Of a stretch of DNA of 64,000 nucleotides, positions 49,101 to 61,497 are shown piece by piece. The stretch covers positions 916,940 to 980,939 of the forward strand of contig CACRSC010000075.1 in assembly GCA_902651635.1 (NCBI GenBank). The letters are read 5' to 3'. The notes under the pieces are model-generated. The model worked only from the letters and a program-made list of their open reading frames with translations, was not told the origin of the DNA and searched no databases. The DNA is from Mastigamoeba balamuthi (Eukaryota; Evosea; Mastigamoebida; Mastigamoebidae). Each line of letters opens with the position of its first letter. Position 1 is the stretch's first letter. A program made the translations under genes and the position numbers.

Positions 49101-50876
49101 CAGATGTCGACAAAGAGGATGCATGTCGCGGGGAACGTCAGGTTGTTGGACTCGCCCCTCTTGATCCTCCCCAGCACCTCTGTCGGATAGATGCTCCGGA
49201 GGATGTTCTCTGTCTGCCTGCGTGATGTTCGCGTATTGCTATATTGGAGCTCCTGTTTGTTTGTTGTTGTGCTGACGTACTCTGTTCTGTGCTCGACTGC
49301 AGCGAGGAGCTCGTTGACAGCGCGTGTCACGTTGCGCAATTCTGTCTTTCCTGTCACCTGCAGTCTCTCTCCCATGTTCTGTCCGTGCAAGCCCGCGACT
49401 GTTGAGGGCAACTGCCATACTAAGGGTGGGGGAAAGGGGGCGCACGTTGTTCTTGGAGACATCGCCGATTCTGCCCGAGAGGCGCGAGAGGGTCCGCAGC
49501 ACAAAGGCCTCCATCAGCAGCGCCACCATACACAGGATTGCCACCAGGGCCGCGCAGCAGATGACCGTCATGAACCGCGTGGCTGCAGATGCCCCGTGAG
49601 CCCCCGAGTGCAAGAGACAGTGGTCAGCAGGGACGCACCGGGTCCGATGGTGTGCGAGTCGTTTCTGAGGCCCCGGATCAGGAGACTCAGCCTGGGCACC
49701 CCGGCCTCGTCGCTCAGCACCGCCCCGATCGCCAGGTACGTATCTGCCGTCTTATTGGCCACCCCGGCGCACGCCAGCTGCACCCCCTCGAACGCTGACG
49801 ACTGGGCCACAGTGAACGACACAGAGTCGGCTAGAGACCGAAATATGAGTCTCGATTTTCAAATGTCGGCCGCACCTGCCAGAGTGCTCTTCATGCGGAC
49901 AGGGCGCCCCGACCACGCTTTGCGGAGGCCGGGGCAATTGCTGGTGTCCGTCAGGCTGCGGGGCGCCGGTCAGACGGGGTCCAGTGGACTGGTGTACAAT
50001 TGAATGCAGAGGCTCGTCATCTCAGCGATCTTACGCAGGGGCGACTGCACTTTTCTCGCGTAGACAATCCATCCCACGTTGTCGCCCGTCGTGTCGGACT
50101 TGCGACAGAAGAGCGACCCGACCAGCACTGGAGTTCCGCTGGAAATTCTGTGAGAGAGTGGGAGTGAGAGAGGGAGGGCCGCATTGGCGGTTCCGACCTT
50201 TCGGGGATCCAGAAGAGCCCGCTGGCCTCGCCGTCCCTCACAAGCGCTGCGCCCACCTGGCGAGCGAGCTCACTGGATGCGGTGTCCTTCTCGGCCCCGT
50301 ACGTTCTGTTGGCGCCCCACATGAACCCGTTGAGCATCTGCACGGCGAGCGAAAACACAAAGAGGGGAAAAGGCCTCTGTCAGACCCGCCGAGAGCCACA
50401 GACTGCTGCTGCTGCTCACTGTCCCGTCTGGGAGAACGAAAAGGACTGCCTCGAGGTCGAGGACCTCAAGGAAGTCCAAGCCCCTTGACACGAGCCACCA
50501 GATGCCGCCGGTCGGGTCCCCCTTGATGAGGTAGTCGTAGGCGTCGTCCTGCGCCGTGGTGCTGATCAGTTGCACAAAGTCAAACGGAAAGAAAGCAGGC
50601 AAGTCATCGGACCCAGTTGGCGACCCCGCTGATGTCGCTCTTGATGGTCGCCAGCTGGCTGTCGAGTACGCCGTGGAGCAGTGTGGCCTCCTCCAGTGCC
50701 TGGCCGCGCTCGAGGGTGCGCAGCTGGGCCTCGGAGGTGTAGCGGAATACAGCCACAGAGATGCCGATCGCCACGCCCACGAGCACCAGCAGCGCTGCCA
50801 GCACGTGGGCGCGCATGTGGCGCAGGGGCATCAGGAGGAGACCTCCGCGGGGTGGCAGATACACAGCCTCTCTCAT
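46141..50876 (-). CDS. Two-module receptor adenylyl cyclase, copy with shortened second cyclase domain
   Basis: Inverted paralogue of the plus-strand gene at 53876. It keeps the same layout: membrane span (HVLAALLVLVGVAIGISV), sensor 1, span (FMTVICCAALVAILCMVALL) with HAMP-like linker, cyclase 1, span (LGVVLGATALLAVSLGALV), sensor 2, span and cyclase 2. Cyclase 1 keeps both metal aspartates (LFVDICNF, TIGDAY). Cyclase 2 lacks about 51 residues that include its own metal aspartates: NESYKST runs into YNASAC and splices, in frame, to MAALGVPSE. The C2-type part remains (GGIIGRRNWVYDLWSDTVNM). An intron inside FTLW, about 49098-49047, is absent from the plus copy. The frame can be kept open, but the core deletion probably spoils domain pairing; it may be on the way to a pseudogene. 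The start at MREAVYLPP is one choice; MELPWHSFE at 50939 is another. Confidence 0.7.
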
Positions 50877-52470
50877 GGCGGCGTTGAATGCCGACGATGC
50901 GATGGTATGGGTTTCAAATGAATGCCAAGGCAACTCCAATAAGGATAAAAGTCGGACCCGAACCAGTACGGTCCGAATCGTCGCATAACTGTAGAAGCCT
51001 CTCTACGGCTCAGTGATGTTCATATTCTCGGCCTATTTCAGGAGCGCTACTTATAGATCCTGAGAGGTCGAATGGCTCATTTCCGACAGCACCGTGATAT
51101 TGCTCCGCGCTGTCAACGTGTTTGTCAATGCAAGGCACCGGCTGTGGTTGCGAGTATCCGATAGAGGGCAATTTGGTCTTTGCCGACCGACGCGATGACA
51201 GCCGACAGGCGCGTTTTCCCTTCTTTCTCGCCCACAGTGTAGAAGCCTGGAAAGTGGGTTGCGACTTGAGACCTCTTGTCATAGAGGGGGTGCTTTTTCA
51301 CCCAACGATGTTTTTTTCCCTGAACACCCCAAAAACGGACAGAAAACGGGTGGGGTAGCAGTCTGGGCGCTCTTGCCACCCAGTGATTCCAAGAAATGAG
51401 ATCCGGTGCCCTGAGTTGCGAGCCAAATGAGGCCCAGTTTTCGTGACGTCGGGGCACCGGCTCAAGTTCCATTATGTTATGTGAACTGATTCGGCAGGTA
51501 TACCTCTTCAAGGAAAACCAAAACTGATTTGGAGGAAACGGGAATAGCAAATCTACACTCCCTATGCCCCCCACCAAATACTGTTATTGTGTGGGGATCG
51601 ATTGGAAAAATGAACCAGGTCGCCTTGTTTTTTTCACTGGAAATCTCGATTCCGAAGAGTATGAAGAGATCCTCAATGAGAGCTTGATGCCATCAGCACA
51701 AATTTCATGCCCCAGAAGGTTGAAGTTGATAACCTGAAAAGGAAGAATGATACTCTGCCATGGCCATCCTATTCTGCAGACACATGATCTTCGAGAGATG
51801 CAGCTCGTTTGAAACGCTCTCTCATAGCCCTTCTGCATTGTAGAACCATGCATTCTTTAGAGGCCGGTCTAAAAATACTATTCATTAACATTCACTTGGA
51901 TTGGTGGGAATTGCAGCCAAATCTATGCAAATCGTAGCAATTTTTCAGACATCCATGCTATTGATAACACAAGTTCATGAGTGCATTTGTATAAAGGTTT
52001 CACAGGAATTTTTGGAACAACTCTATTTGTTGCAAAGTTAGAAATTTGCCGAATGGCTAGAAGCACTGGCAGAAGAATTATACAACTGGCAGAATACTCA
52101 AGGTAGCATTTCTCAACATTTTTCATGTTTTGTTGTGATGCTGAGAAAGAAGAAAATACAAAAATCTAAGGGCACTTGAGGCACCTGCAGCATTCAGACA
52201 TTGTTGAACAGTGCATAAGAAGACAGACCTTAGCCCTCTTCAGTCCCCCAGCGATGGCCTTGGAGGACTTAGTGGGATTTTAGCTTCGCTTAAACCATAA
52301 GTCAAATTAACTGCCAGAATTCAAAACTCTCAATCCCAACTGTATCCTAAATGATCGTTTGGGTTTCTCCGAAAAAATATATTTGAGATTATTATTTCAT
52401 ATTGGTTAAATATCTTTTCGGACCAATACTCAAGGCCAGATGCATATGAACTGACTTATGACCAGAACTG

Positions 52471-52550
52471 TACCTGGCTATCAGAACAGTGCTGAGTGAC
52501 AAGACTGGGGTGTCCAGGCTGAGCGTTCTTATCCAGAGTCTCAGATCTGT
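52471..52550 (+). pseudogene. Relic of a cyclase sensor exon
   Basis: The DNA still matches exon 6 of the plus-strand cyclase (bases about 55002-55079): it reads TYLAIRTVLSDKTGV then RLSVLIQSLRS. No other cyclase exon is seen around it, and most differences are towards A or T. Remnant of an older cyclase copy. Confidence 0.6.
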
Positions 52551-52948
52551 CTTGGTTGGTAGGAATTCCTCAGAATAAGTCATCTGCCAGACCCCTGCAG
52601 CCTTATAGCTATCAGCCTCAAGTATCGATATCTGCTATCTGTAGGTGCATTTATCTGTTTTTTTCCCACTTGAATTGTGCCTCTTTAAGGCGTTTTTTTT
52701 CATCTGAAAACCCCTTGCTTTGCTCAAAATCATAATTGCTCATAAACGTGGAAAATGTGAAATTTAAGTGAGAAAGACTTTCTATTGTTATCTTCTGATG
52801 GTACAAATTTATCTGCCAGCAGTTTTCATCATTCAACAAATTACTATCTTTGCAACAAATTGTAGCCTCTGATCACTGGATAATTCAGCTCTCCCAGGTT
52901 GCCCCCGCGGCCAACAGTGTGACTGCCCCCCCAATCAAGCATGCTCGC

Positions 52949-52969
52949 ACTCTCTCTCTCTCTCTCTCT
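52949..52969. repeat. CT microsatellite
   Basis: About ten uninterrupted CT units in the cyclase spacer. Confidence 0.9.
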
Positions 52970-53076
52970 GCCCACTGAGATTCCGAGGACAGCCCGCTCT
53001 GTTTTTGGCGCAATATTTTTGGGGTGGGTCAGATTTCTTCCGGAAAGGGTCAGCTTTTTTGAGCCTGCCTTACAGC

Positions 53077-53463
53077 TGGGTCGCACCCGAGAGTACTATA
53101 GCACTAAATATCAAGGAAAAAGTACTAAACGGGTGATGCCACTGGTTGCTGTACCGCTCCCAGCTGCCGTACCCATCCCCCCAGCTGATGTAGCCTTTTA
53201 GAATTGCTTTATAAATCTCACGATCACAGCACAAAAGGACGGGTGGACATCAGTGGGCCGACGCTCAACGCCAGCCAATGCTGGAGCTTCCTCAGCAGGC
53301 CAGGCTGTCGGCCCCTGGCAGGGCTCGCTCATGCAGCAGCGATCACATTCGTCGGGACGCTGGGGGGGGTCTTTGGGGGACGCACGCGAGGGCACGCCGC
53401 TGCTGATATTTAGTACTTTTTACTCAGATATTTAGTACTTTTCCGACCGGTGGGTGCGACCCA
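53077..53463. mobile_element. MITE-like element with about 60-base inverted ends
   Basis: The left end begins TGGGTCGCACCC and continues through AGTACTAAA blocks to about 53130. The right end, 53403-53463, read in reverse, begins TGGGTCGCACCC and carries two AGTACTAAATATC units. The interior of about 270 bases has no open frame of note. Size and terminal inverted repeats fit a non-autonomous DNA transposon. No clear target-site duplication was found, and no second copy lies in the window. Confidence 0.65.
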
Positions 53464-53875
53464 AAAGCGTGTCTGTCCATAGTTTGTGCAGTCCGGGTCT
53501 GCTCCTCTACTGGAACGTGGCGCAGCAAAGAATGAGGGTCCGATCTGAATTCACTTACTCTCGGACTCCCATTATAGGTAATACCGTGAAGAACAGGGTT
53601 CCAGTACCGCTACTCGGGAACTCATGCGTTAGTTCGTTGTCCCTCAGCACGAGAAGGTCGTGTAAAGCTAAGCTGTTCGGTAAGTAGTACACTGCGGGAT
53701 GACTCAGGCCACCCTGATTTTCACATCCATTTACGGTGGGTGTTATTTTTGGTCAACACCGGCAGGGTTACTGTCCGCTTCTACACTTTGGGCGAGGAAG
53801 GGTAGGAAAGGAGGGGACACGGATACCCGAATGCAAGCAACCAACTCTTGGATAACACTGTGCAAATTAGTTGTG

Positions 53876-56800
53876 ATGAAGACGAAAACAGGCCCCAGTG
53901 GCAGCGCGCTGCTGAGGCCCCTGCGCCACATGCGCGCCCACGTGCTGGCGGCGCTGCTGGTGCTCGTGGGCGTGGCCGTGGGGATCTTAGTGATCGCCTT
54001 CCGGTACACCTCTGCTGCCGAGCTGCGCAGGCTCGAGGGCAGGCAGGCGCTGGAGGAGGCCACGCTGCTGTACGGCGTCCTCAACAGCCAGCTGGCTATC
54101 CTCAAGAACGAGATCATCTCATTCTCCAACTGGGTAAACACACTTCCCTGAGCAGGATCCCTGCTGTGGTCAGCGTCTCAGCCCACTCTCAGGACGACGT
54201 GTACTATTACCTCATCGACGCCAACCCCACTGGGGGAGTCTGGTGGCTCGTGTCCCAGGGCTTCAACATCCTCGCGGACGCCGACCTCGAGGCAGTCCTG
54301 TTCATGCTGGCCAACGGCACAGTGCGCGAACTGCTGTCCAGGACGCTGCTGGTCTCAGTATCAGTTTCGGCCTGTGCAGATGCTCAACGGGTTCATGAGA
54401 ACCTCCAACACAACGCAAGGGGCCTTCAGGGTGCCAGTGTCAGAAGAGCTCGCCCGGCAAATAGAGGCAGAACTCGTTAGGAACGGGGAGGCGAGCGGCC
54501 TCTTCTGGATCCCCGAATCGTGAGCTCTTCATTGCTGTGTTCCGACCATGATCTAAATTCTCCTCGGCCAATAAAAGTGGAGCGGCCGTGCTGGTCGAGT
54601 CGAGCTACTCCCGCAGGTCAGACAACACCGGCGACGACGTGGGGTGGGTCGTCTATGCGCGGAATGTGCAGGCGCTCCTGTCTAGGGCGGCAGGGATGTC
54701 GAGCCTCTGCATCCAATTGTAGCCGAGCCCCCGAAGCTCTTCTCCTTCTGCACTCCGTTCTCACAGCAAGGGATCAGCCTGACAGACACTGCCAACTACA
54801 CGGACCTTCGGCGCGCTTGGACAGGGCGCTCGGCCCGCATGAAGGGCACGCTGGCAGGTGCAACCCCATTGCTTTCTCCGGCATCCAACCGGCGGGTGCC
54901 TGTGCAGCCGACTCTGTGTCGCACGTCGTGGCGCAGTCGTCGGCGTTCGCGAAGACGCAGCTGGCGTGCGGGAGGGCGGCCAACAAGACGAAGGACACGT
55001 ACCTGGCGACCGGAACGGTGCTGAGCGACGAGACCGGGGTGCCCAGGCTGAGCGTCCTGATTCGGGGCCTCAGGTCTGACGCGGACACCATCGACCCCTG
55101 TGCGATTTGGCCCACGCCTGCTGCCCACTGCCCTCTCCTCACGCGCAACCACAGCCACGCGGTACATGACGGTCATCTGCTGCGGTGCGCTGGTGGCGAT
55201 CCTGTGCCTGGTGGCCCTGCTGATGGAGGCCTTTGTGCTGCGCACCCTCTCGCGCCTGTCGTCCAAGATCGTCGATGTCTCCGAGAACAACGTGCGTGCC
55301 CTCTGACACTCGCTGAGCAGCGCACTGGCCAGCAGCATCCAACCCCTGACGCGGCGTGCAGAGCACGGGAGAGAGGCTGCAACTGACAGGCAAGACGGAG
55401 CTGCGCAACGTAACGCGCGCTGTCAACGAGCTCCTCGCCGCCCTCGAGCACAGAACAGAGTGCGGCAGCGAAGATCAAACACTCACACCGCGATTGCTCT
55501 CACGACGCGCCCTTCAAACGACACTCACATAGGCAGACGGAGCACATACTGCGGAGCATCTATCCGACAGAGGTGCTGGGGAGGATCAAGAGAGGCGAGT
55601 CCAACAACCTGACGTTTCCCGCGACCTGCGTCCTCTTTGTCGACATCTGCAACTTCACGCTCTGGTCGTCTGCGCTGGCCCCCGACATCGTGACCAAGTA
55701 CCTCAACGGGCTGTACAGCCAGATGGACGAGATCGTGCACAGGGAGGGCGCCACAAAGATCATGACCATCGGCGACGCCTACGGTCTGCTCTCTCCGCCT
55801 CTGCCGCGTGATTCCCCTCACTGACTGCTCCACATCTCTCGAAGTTGTTGCCACGGGCGTTGAGGAGAGCTCCAGCAGACATTGTTCGCAGACCATGGCC
55901 ACCGTGGCCCTCAAGTTCGCCAGGTGTGTTCCATCCGTGTTTCTCCACATCTTTCGGAGGTCTCACGAGCCCCTGCACCTGTGCAGGCTGTGCCACGGGA
56001 ACGTCATGGCGGCCTCGGAGCAGCCCCTGCTCTTCCGCATGGGCATCGCGTCGGGCAGCTGCAGCAGCGCCATGATCGGCCTCAGGAAGCGCTTCTACGA
56101 GCTCTGGGGCCCCTCTGGTCCGCCCTGCTCTCCACCCCCCTCGTCGGCTGTCCTCTGGTCCACTGGGGCTCACAGCAGGGCGCCTGCAGTGACGCTGAGC
56201 CAGCAGATCCAGGAGTCCGCGTCCCCCGGCGAGATCCTCGTGTGCTCCGAGACCAAGAGGGCCCTCGAGGAGACCAACAGGGGCCACTTCGCCTTCGAGC
56301 CCACCGAGACTTCTGAGCAGGGGACGGCGTGGCGGCTCGTGGCCACGGGAGACACGCCCCGCACTGAATTGGATTCGGCGAGATCCCTGTCGTCCACTGG
56401 GCTGCTCAGCATCCTCGCGGACGACTTGCACATTGTGTTCTCCGACGATAGCGAGGACGCGTGCAAGCGGCTGCTGCGGTCGCTGCGCCTCGGGGTCGTC
56501 GTTGGCGTCGCCACGCTTCTCGTCGTGTCGGTGGCTGCGCTCGTGGCGTTCCTGATGTCGACGCTGAGCAGCACAGCCAGAGAGCTGGTGCTGCACCGTG
56601 CGATGGCCGATACAACGAGGGCCTCGCACGTTCTGAGCGAGTCGCTCAAGGACCTCATGGTGAAGGCATCGGGATTGGGCGGCTGGGTGAGAATTCATTC
56701 GCACGGCTGCTGTGCTCTCGCCATCTGACATAGTGGCATAAGGACGTGACTGTCGACTACGTGCTAGAAGGCGATCCCAATGGCTTCCTGTGGCACTTGC

Positions 56801-58729
56801 TCAACATCACCAGCATTGGAGCTGACGGTGTTCTCTTCTTCAATCGTAACGGGACGCTGTTCAGCAGCATAGGCTACAACTATGCCACACAGTCGTACAG
56901 GAACATCAGCTCCCTCGAGGTCTCTGTTCTCTCCCGCCACCTGCTCAAGGCCGACATTCCCTGGGGCTCTGAGATGATCGGGCAGGTCCTCGGTCTCCTC
57001 TACGATCCCGACAAGTGCCACGCAATGCTCGCCCCTGAACCGCTGGTCGACTAACGGGTATATCTCCCATTGCAGCAATGTGGCGAGGCTGGCGGCGTCG
57101 TTCCCCATCTACTACGCAGCCAACACCCCTGTGGTGGGGTGGGTGGTGTACCTGCGCGACATCGCGCGGCTGCTGCCCGACAAGGCACAGATGATGAACA
57201 TGTGCCTCGGCGCCCTGTACTCCAGGGACAGCTCCCCCGGCCCCCTACGGAACTTCTGGAGCAGCGGCAGGGCCATCGCAGTTGGATCTGATGTCAACAG
57301 TGAGTTCTCCCACTCCGCAAACCGGATGGACGAGCAATCAACCCAAGCCCGCTGGTTGGACCCGTTCCATCGGGCAACCTGGGCCACCATTGTGCAGGCA
57401 GCCACGATGTTTCGACCAAGACTACCAGCGGGAGGGCCGTTGTGCGAGACATGGTGTACTCGTGCCCTAAAGGCAGTGGCTTTGTCAATAGCAGCGCCAC
57501 TTTCGAGGGCGTTCTCTTGACTGACTTGGTTCGATCCTAGTTCTCAGAGTCTTTACTGAATAATCGCTGCAGGCGGGCGAGGCGAGGCTGATGATGGTGG
57601 CCATGCGCGACCCGGAGCTGCTCTCGGATTTACGTAGCCTATCGGGGCGGCTGTCTGGCATGGGGGCGGCCATCCTGGTGTTCGTTCTGGCGGGGAGCGT
57701 GTGTATCATGGAGCTGCTCGTGTTCCGCGGGCTGTCGCGGCTGTCGCGGGCCATCATCGACGTGACCTCCAAGACGGGTGGATCGACCGTCCGGTTCAGG
57801 GGCAACGACCAGCTGCTGTGCATTGCGTACTCGGTCAACCACCTCCTCGCCTGCCGCGCAGCTCAGCATCAGTGCGTACCACCCACGGCAATCTGCTCTG
57901 AGGGCTGCGAGAGCCCCGCACTCAGAGGATCATCGCAGGAAGTCGATCAATCTGATCCAGTCGCTGTTCCCGCCGCACGTGTTCGAGGTGCTGCAGCAGG
58001 GGGAGCTGCCCAACGAGAGCTACAAGTCTACCAGCATCCTGTTCTGCGACATCGCGGGGTTCCGGGTCTGGGCCACGGCCACCGCCCCCGAGGAGGTCGC
58101 GGCATTCCTGGGCACCTTCATTGACTCCCTCGATGGCGCCGCCGAGCGCTGCGGTGTCACCAAGATCAAGACAATCCTCGACATCTACAGTGCGGCCATT
58201 TCCTTGGCTCCCCCGTTGTGATAGCACAGAATCTGGCTTACGACTCTGCCCAATAGTGGCAGTATCGGGGGTGCCAAGCGAGACGCCCAGGCACGCGCAC
58301 GTGATGCTTAAGATGGCCCTGGAATTTCATCATGTGAGCCAGGGCGTGGCGCTCCCCGGTGGCACCGGGAAGTGTGTGGGCCTGCGGGTGGGAGTGAGCA
58401 CGGGGCCCTGCGCCGGGGGCATCATCGGCAGGCGCAACTGGGTCTACGACCTCTGGTCCGACACTGTCAACATGGCACGCACAACACAATGCCCCCCTGT
58501 GGATGGCACTGCTCTTATGAGCTTCACTTTTGGCTGACCTCATGCTCAATTTCTTCTTTTACAGGCAGCGCGGCTCAAGGCCAAGGCACAGGTGGGGACT
58601 GTGCTGTGCGATTCCAAGACGTGGGAGTGCACCCATGACGAGTTCGCGTTCCACGAGCCCCAGACAGTGCAGCTCAAGGGCAAGGGCCTTCAGACAGTCT
58701 ATGAGCTCGACATGGAGGGCGGTTCGTGA
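53876..58729 (+). CDS. Single-chain two-module receptor adenylyl cyclase
   Basis: 1230 residues, 19 exons: 53876-54133, 54193-54321, 54380-54519, 54578-54718, 54778-54857, 54908-55099, 55155-55291, 55362-55459, 55533-55783, 55845-55923, 55987-56117, 56190-56686, 56743-57014, 57076-57299, 57398-57528, 57573-57871, 57939-58189, 58257-58474, 58565-58729; all in phase. Two similar halves, each: membrane span, extracellular CHASE4-like sensor, span, HAMP-like linker, class III cyclase. Spans lie near 22-44, 318-340, 646-668 and 948-970. Cyclase 1 (about 400-610) has both metal aspartates (LFVDICNF, TIGDAY) but lacks the catalytic Asn and Arg (SVTLSQQI). Cyclase 2 (about 1025-1230) has Asn and Arg (VNMAAR) and the Lys and Asp that choose ATP (TKIKTI, VYDLW), besides its own aspartates. 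So the two probably form one C1/C2-like active site making cAMP. Intron 18 is GC-AG. Confidence 0.8.
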
Positions 58730-59164
58730 GCTTCAGAAGTCTCATGGACAAGTACTAATGAAATACAAGATGCTAACAGCTCACGCCAGATGTTATGTGC
58801 TTGTAATTACAAGTAAAATCACTTTTGTTTGGTGGCCTGGAAAAGGATGATGTGTCTGGGGGCCTGCTGTTAGAGGAGATCATGATTGCGTTGGGCCAAT
58901 TGGCTGCCAGGTGGCCAAGAACGGAGACATTTTGGGCCAGCACGGCCCTTTTGGCATGGCCAACCAACAGGCCAACGCTAATGAGCATCGCTCATGTTGC
59001 ATGGGGAATGCACATTAGCACACATGCAGTGCCCACTGTAGAGGAATTGTGGTGCATGTGGAGCAATGAAACAAATTTCAAAAGTCATCAAATCAAAACA
59101 GAAATGTAGAAGCTGAGCGGGGAAAACCAAGTGATCAAGTTGTTTTCCTGTGAAGGGAGGGGAA

Positions 59165-61497
59165 AGGGCAGCATAGCTCAAATGAGCCGACCATGAAGGG
59201 ACTTGTGGCATCTCAACGCCTGCCTCTCTTGGCAGGAGGAGAGGACGTGGTTGCAGGCTCCTCAGCAGCTGTGGAAGAATGCTACCTAGAACGGAGGGCA
59301 CTCCTGCCCTTGGGTGCCATGTCAATGTCCATGTCTTGTTCATCAGGTTTGTTGGTGGTCTCAATGTGCTGCTCACTCTCAGTGGCCTTGATCCTTGACG
59401 ACCTCCATGTAGGCATAGCACGGGATCCCTTCTTGGCAGTCCTTGAGGAACTGGCAGGCTAAGGCTCCTGGGGCTTCTCAGTCTCCTCGGGCTTCTCAGT
59501 CTCCTTGGACTTGTCTGCTTGCTTCTCAGGGGCCTGGTCAGCTGAACAGGAAACAGATGAGTCATCACTGAGGTCAAAGAGGTTCGGGTTTGACTGCAAT
59601 TGCCTCTGAATAAAAGGTGAGTTCACACAATAAAAAAAGTACCATTGAGATCGTGGAGCTGCTTCAAGGTCAGATCAGCCCGAGCCCATGGTTTGGTGGG
59701 AGCACCTGTCTGCAGCTTGGTGTGGGACTGTCATTGGGAAGCTCCAGTGCAGCGACTGACAGGAACTGCAGCGTGTACTCAATGGTCGGCTTCAAGCTCC
59801 CATGCAGAAGCTCCAGGGGATCGGACTTGAACACAAGAAAGGTCGACTTGAGCGATGACATGAACTTATCACGGGCCTTGCTCAAGAGGAAGTTCACGAC
59901 GAGGTTGTAGTGTATACACTGTTCAGGCAACTGAGCCCAGACATGATATCCCATCGGTATCAGGGGGATGACTCCCATCGGAAACCAGTGAGATGGCATC
60001 TGGGACTTTGGATTCTGCGGGGGCAGAAAGGGCAGCATCATTGGATACTTGTAGTTGCATGGGAAAACGATGGCAACTGTGGCATGCTATGCCAATGAAC
60101 TGTGAGCATTGTCAAATGGATGATGATAAATCAGTACCAAGTGGATTGAGTTTCGGTATGTAGTCCCTGAGGTCTTCGGGCAACTGCAGTGCACTCATAT
60201 GATGTTGGGATGGAAGGACTTGTACAGCTCGTAGCACTGCTTCCAGCAGTCTTGTATGAAGAAGTTAGTGCAGCAGCGAGTCAGAGTCCTGGAGAACTCC
60301 ATTGACACGTCGTGGAATTCCTGCATGAATCAAAACAGAGCAGCAGTCAAGACATACAAACAGACAGTAGTGCAATACTGAAGAACAGAGCTGCAGCTGT
60401 ACCTTGGAAGGATAGACAAGCTCGTTCCAGGTAACCATGACTGGTTTATCAGACAAGATGGAGTTCTTAATCCATGTTCTTTGACGCAACCTCGATATCC
60501 AATTCCTTGATCAGCTTGTCCCATATGATGGCAGCAGTCAATGGCCCCATGCAGAGTTCAAAGTCCGAGGCAGGGCAGTTGACATAGTCAGACAACAACC
60601 CGTTGCACACAGCATTCTTCAGGACCTTGAGCTGAGTCTTCAAGAACGAGGGCAGTTCCTTGTCCTCATTATCCATTGACTGGATCAGCACCTTGACCTG
60701 CGAGTAGATCTCGTACGAGACTTGAATCAACTGGAACAGTTGGCGGCACTGGTCTGGGTGAGTTTTTCAGAGGCAGCTCGCCTGCAATTTCTTTGGTAAA
60801 GAAATTTTCATATGCAATAAAACCTGATGAAGCACAGTACATTGTCGACTGAGAGAGACCACAGGGTCGTCATGTCCAATGCACTGGAAGGAATCTTGTC
60901 AATTCCTTCGAACTGGCTTATCTCACAGAACAGCTTCTGCACGTCCTCTGGCTTCCATGACATCAGCTTACTCGCAATCTGCACGACCTTCTTACTCATC
61001 GAAGAGCTGGTTGCAATGTACTTCTGTGATTGCTGTTCCCTCTCTTGCCTTCTGGATCTATCACCCAGGGCAGTCATCAACATTTCGACACTACTGGCTT
61101 CCCATGAGCCAGAGTGCAACAGCCTCCGTTCTTCACCAACATGGGCCATGGCAACAGTGCCCTGCCCAGCCTGAAGCTGTTCTACTACATCTGGCTCACC
61201 GACTTCCCCTGGCTCAGGTGCGTCAAGCACAAGGGGAAGCACAGAGTGTGTTCCATCTGTGTTGCATACTGGGACCAAGTCTGCAATCACTCTCTCACTC
61301 CCGAGGAGCTTCTGTCACTATGCACGAACCAGTCACACCACCACGCTGACTTCACCCATGAGAGGACGTTTGTTGTTCAAGAGTGCAATGCATGCAGGTC
61401 CGATGCAGCCAATCTCAGCAAGTTCAAAGTCATCAGCCACTCCTTCATCATGAGCTTCCCTGCAGGTGGTTATTCCCCCCTAAAAAGACAGGGCTGA
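59165..61497. mobile_element. Decayed transposon-like element, copy 2
   Basis: Inverted relative to copy 1 and longer. The plus strand at 61114-61497 carries a Cys/His-rich segment (HRVCSICVAYWDQVC, HHADFTHERTFVVQECNACR) in the same family as copy 1. The minus strand over 59600-61100 has several AT-rich coding-like stretches of unrecognised protein (e.g. SQVKVLIQSMDNEDKELPSF). It is broken in several places. Family tentative; it begins just past the 3' end of the plus-strand cyclase. Ends approximate; no terminal repeats could be fixed. Confidence 0.45.

Larger units (their letters stand above)
50877..53875. other. Spacer between head-to-head cyclase genes
   Basis: About 3 kb, much AT-richer than the genes. 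It holds both cyclase promoters, a decayed cyclase exon (52471-52550), a CT microsatellite and a MITE-like element. A CTTCTACACT-GGGCGAG block is shared in mirror orientation by both 5' flanks (minus copy 51247-51224; plus copy 53778-53801). An open frame of 150 codons at 51125-51577 (minus) resembles nothing known and is not called. Confidence 0.55.

Noticed and set aside
51125-51577. Minus-strand open frame of 150 codons in the cyclase spacer
   Set aside because: No signal peptide, domain, repeat or similarity to anything else in the window, and it lies where the minus cyclase promoter must be.
57521-57545. GGTTCGATCC, resembling a tRNA T-loop
   Set aside because: Lies at the exon 15 donor of the cyclase gene and no cloverleaf can be folded around it. 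No tRNA or rRNA gene was recognised anywhere in the window.
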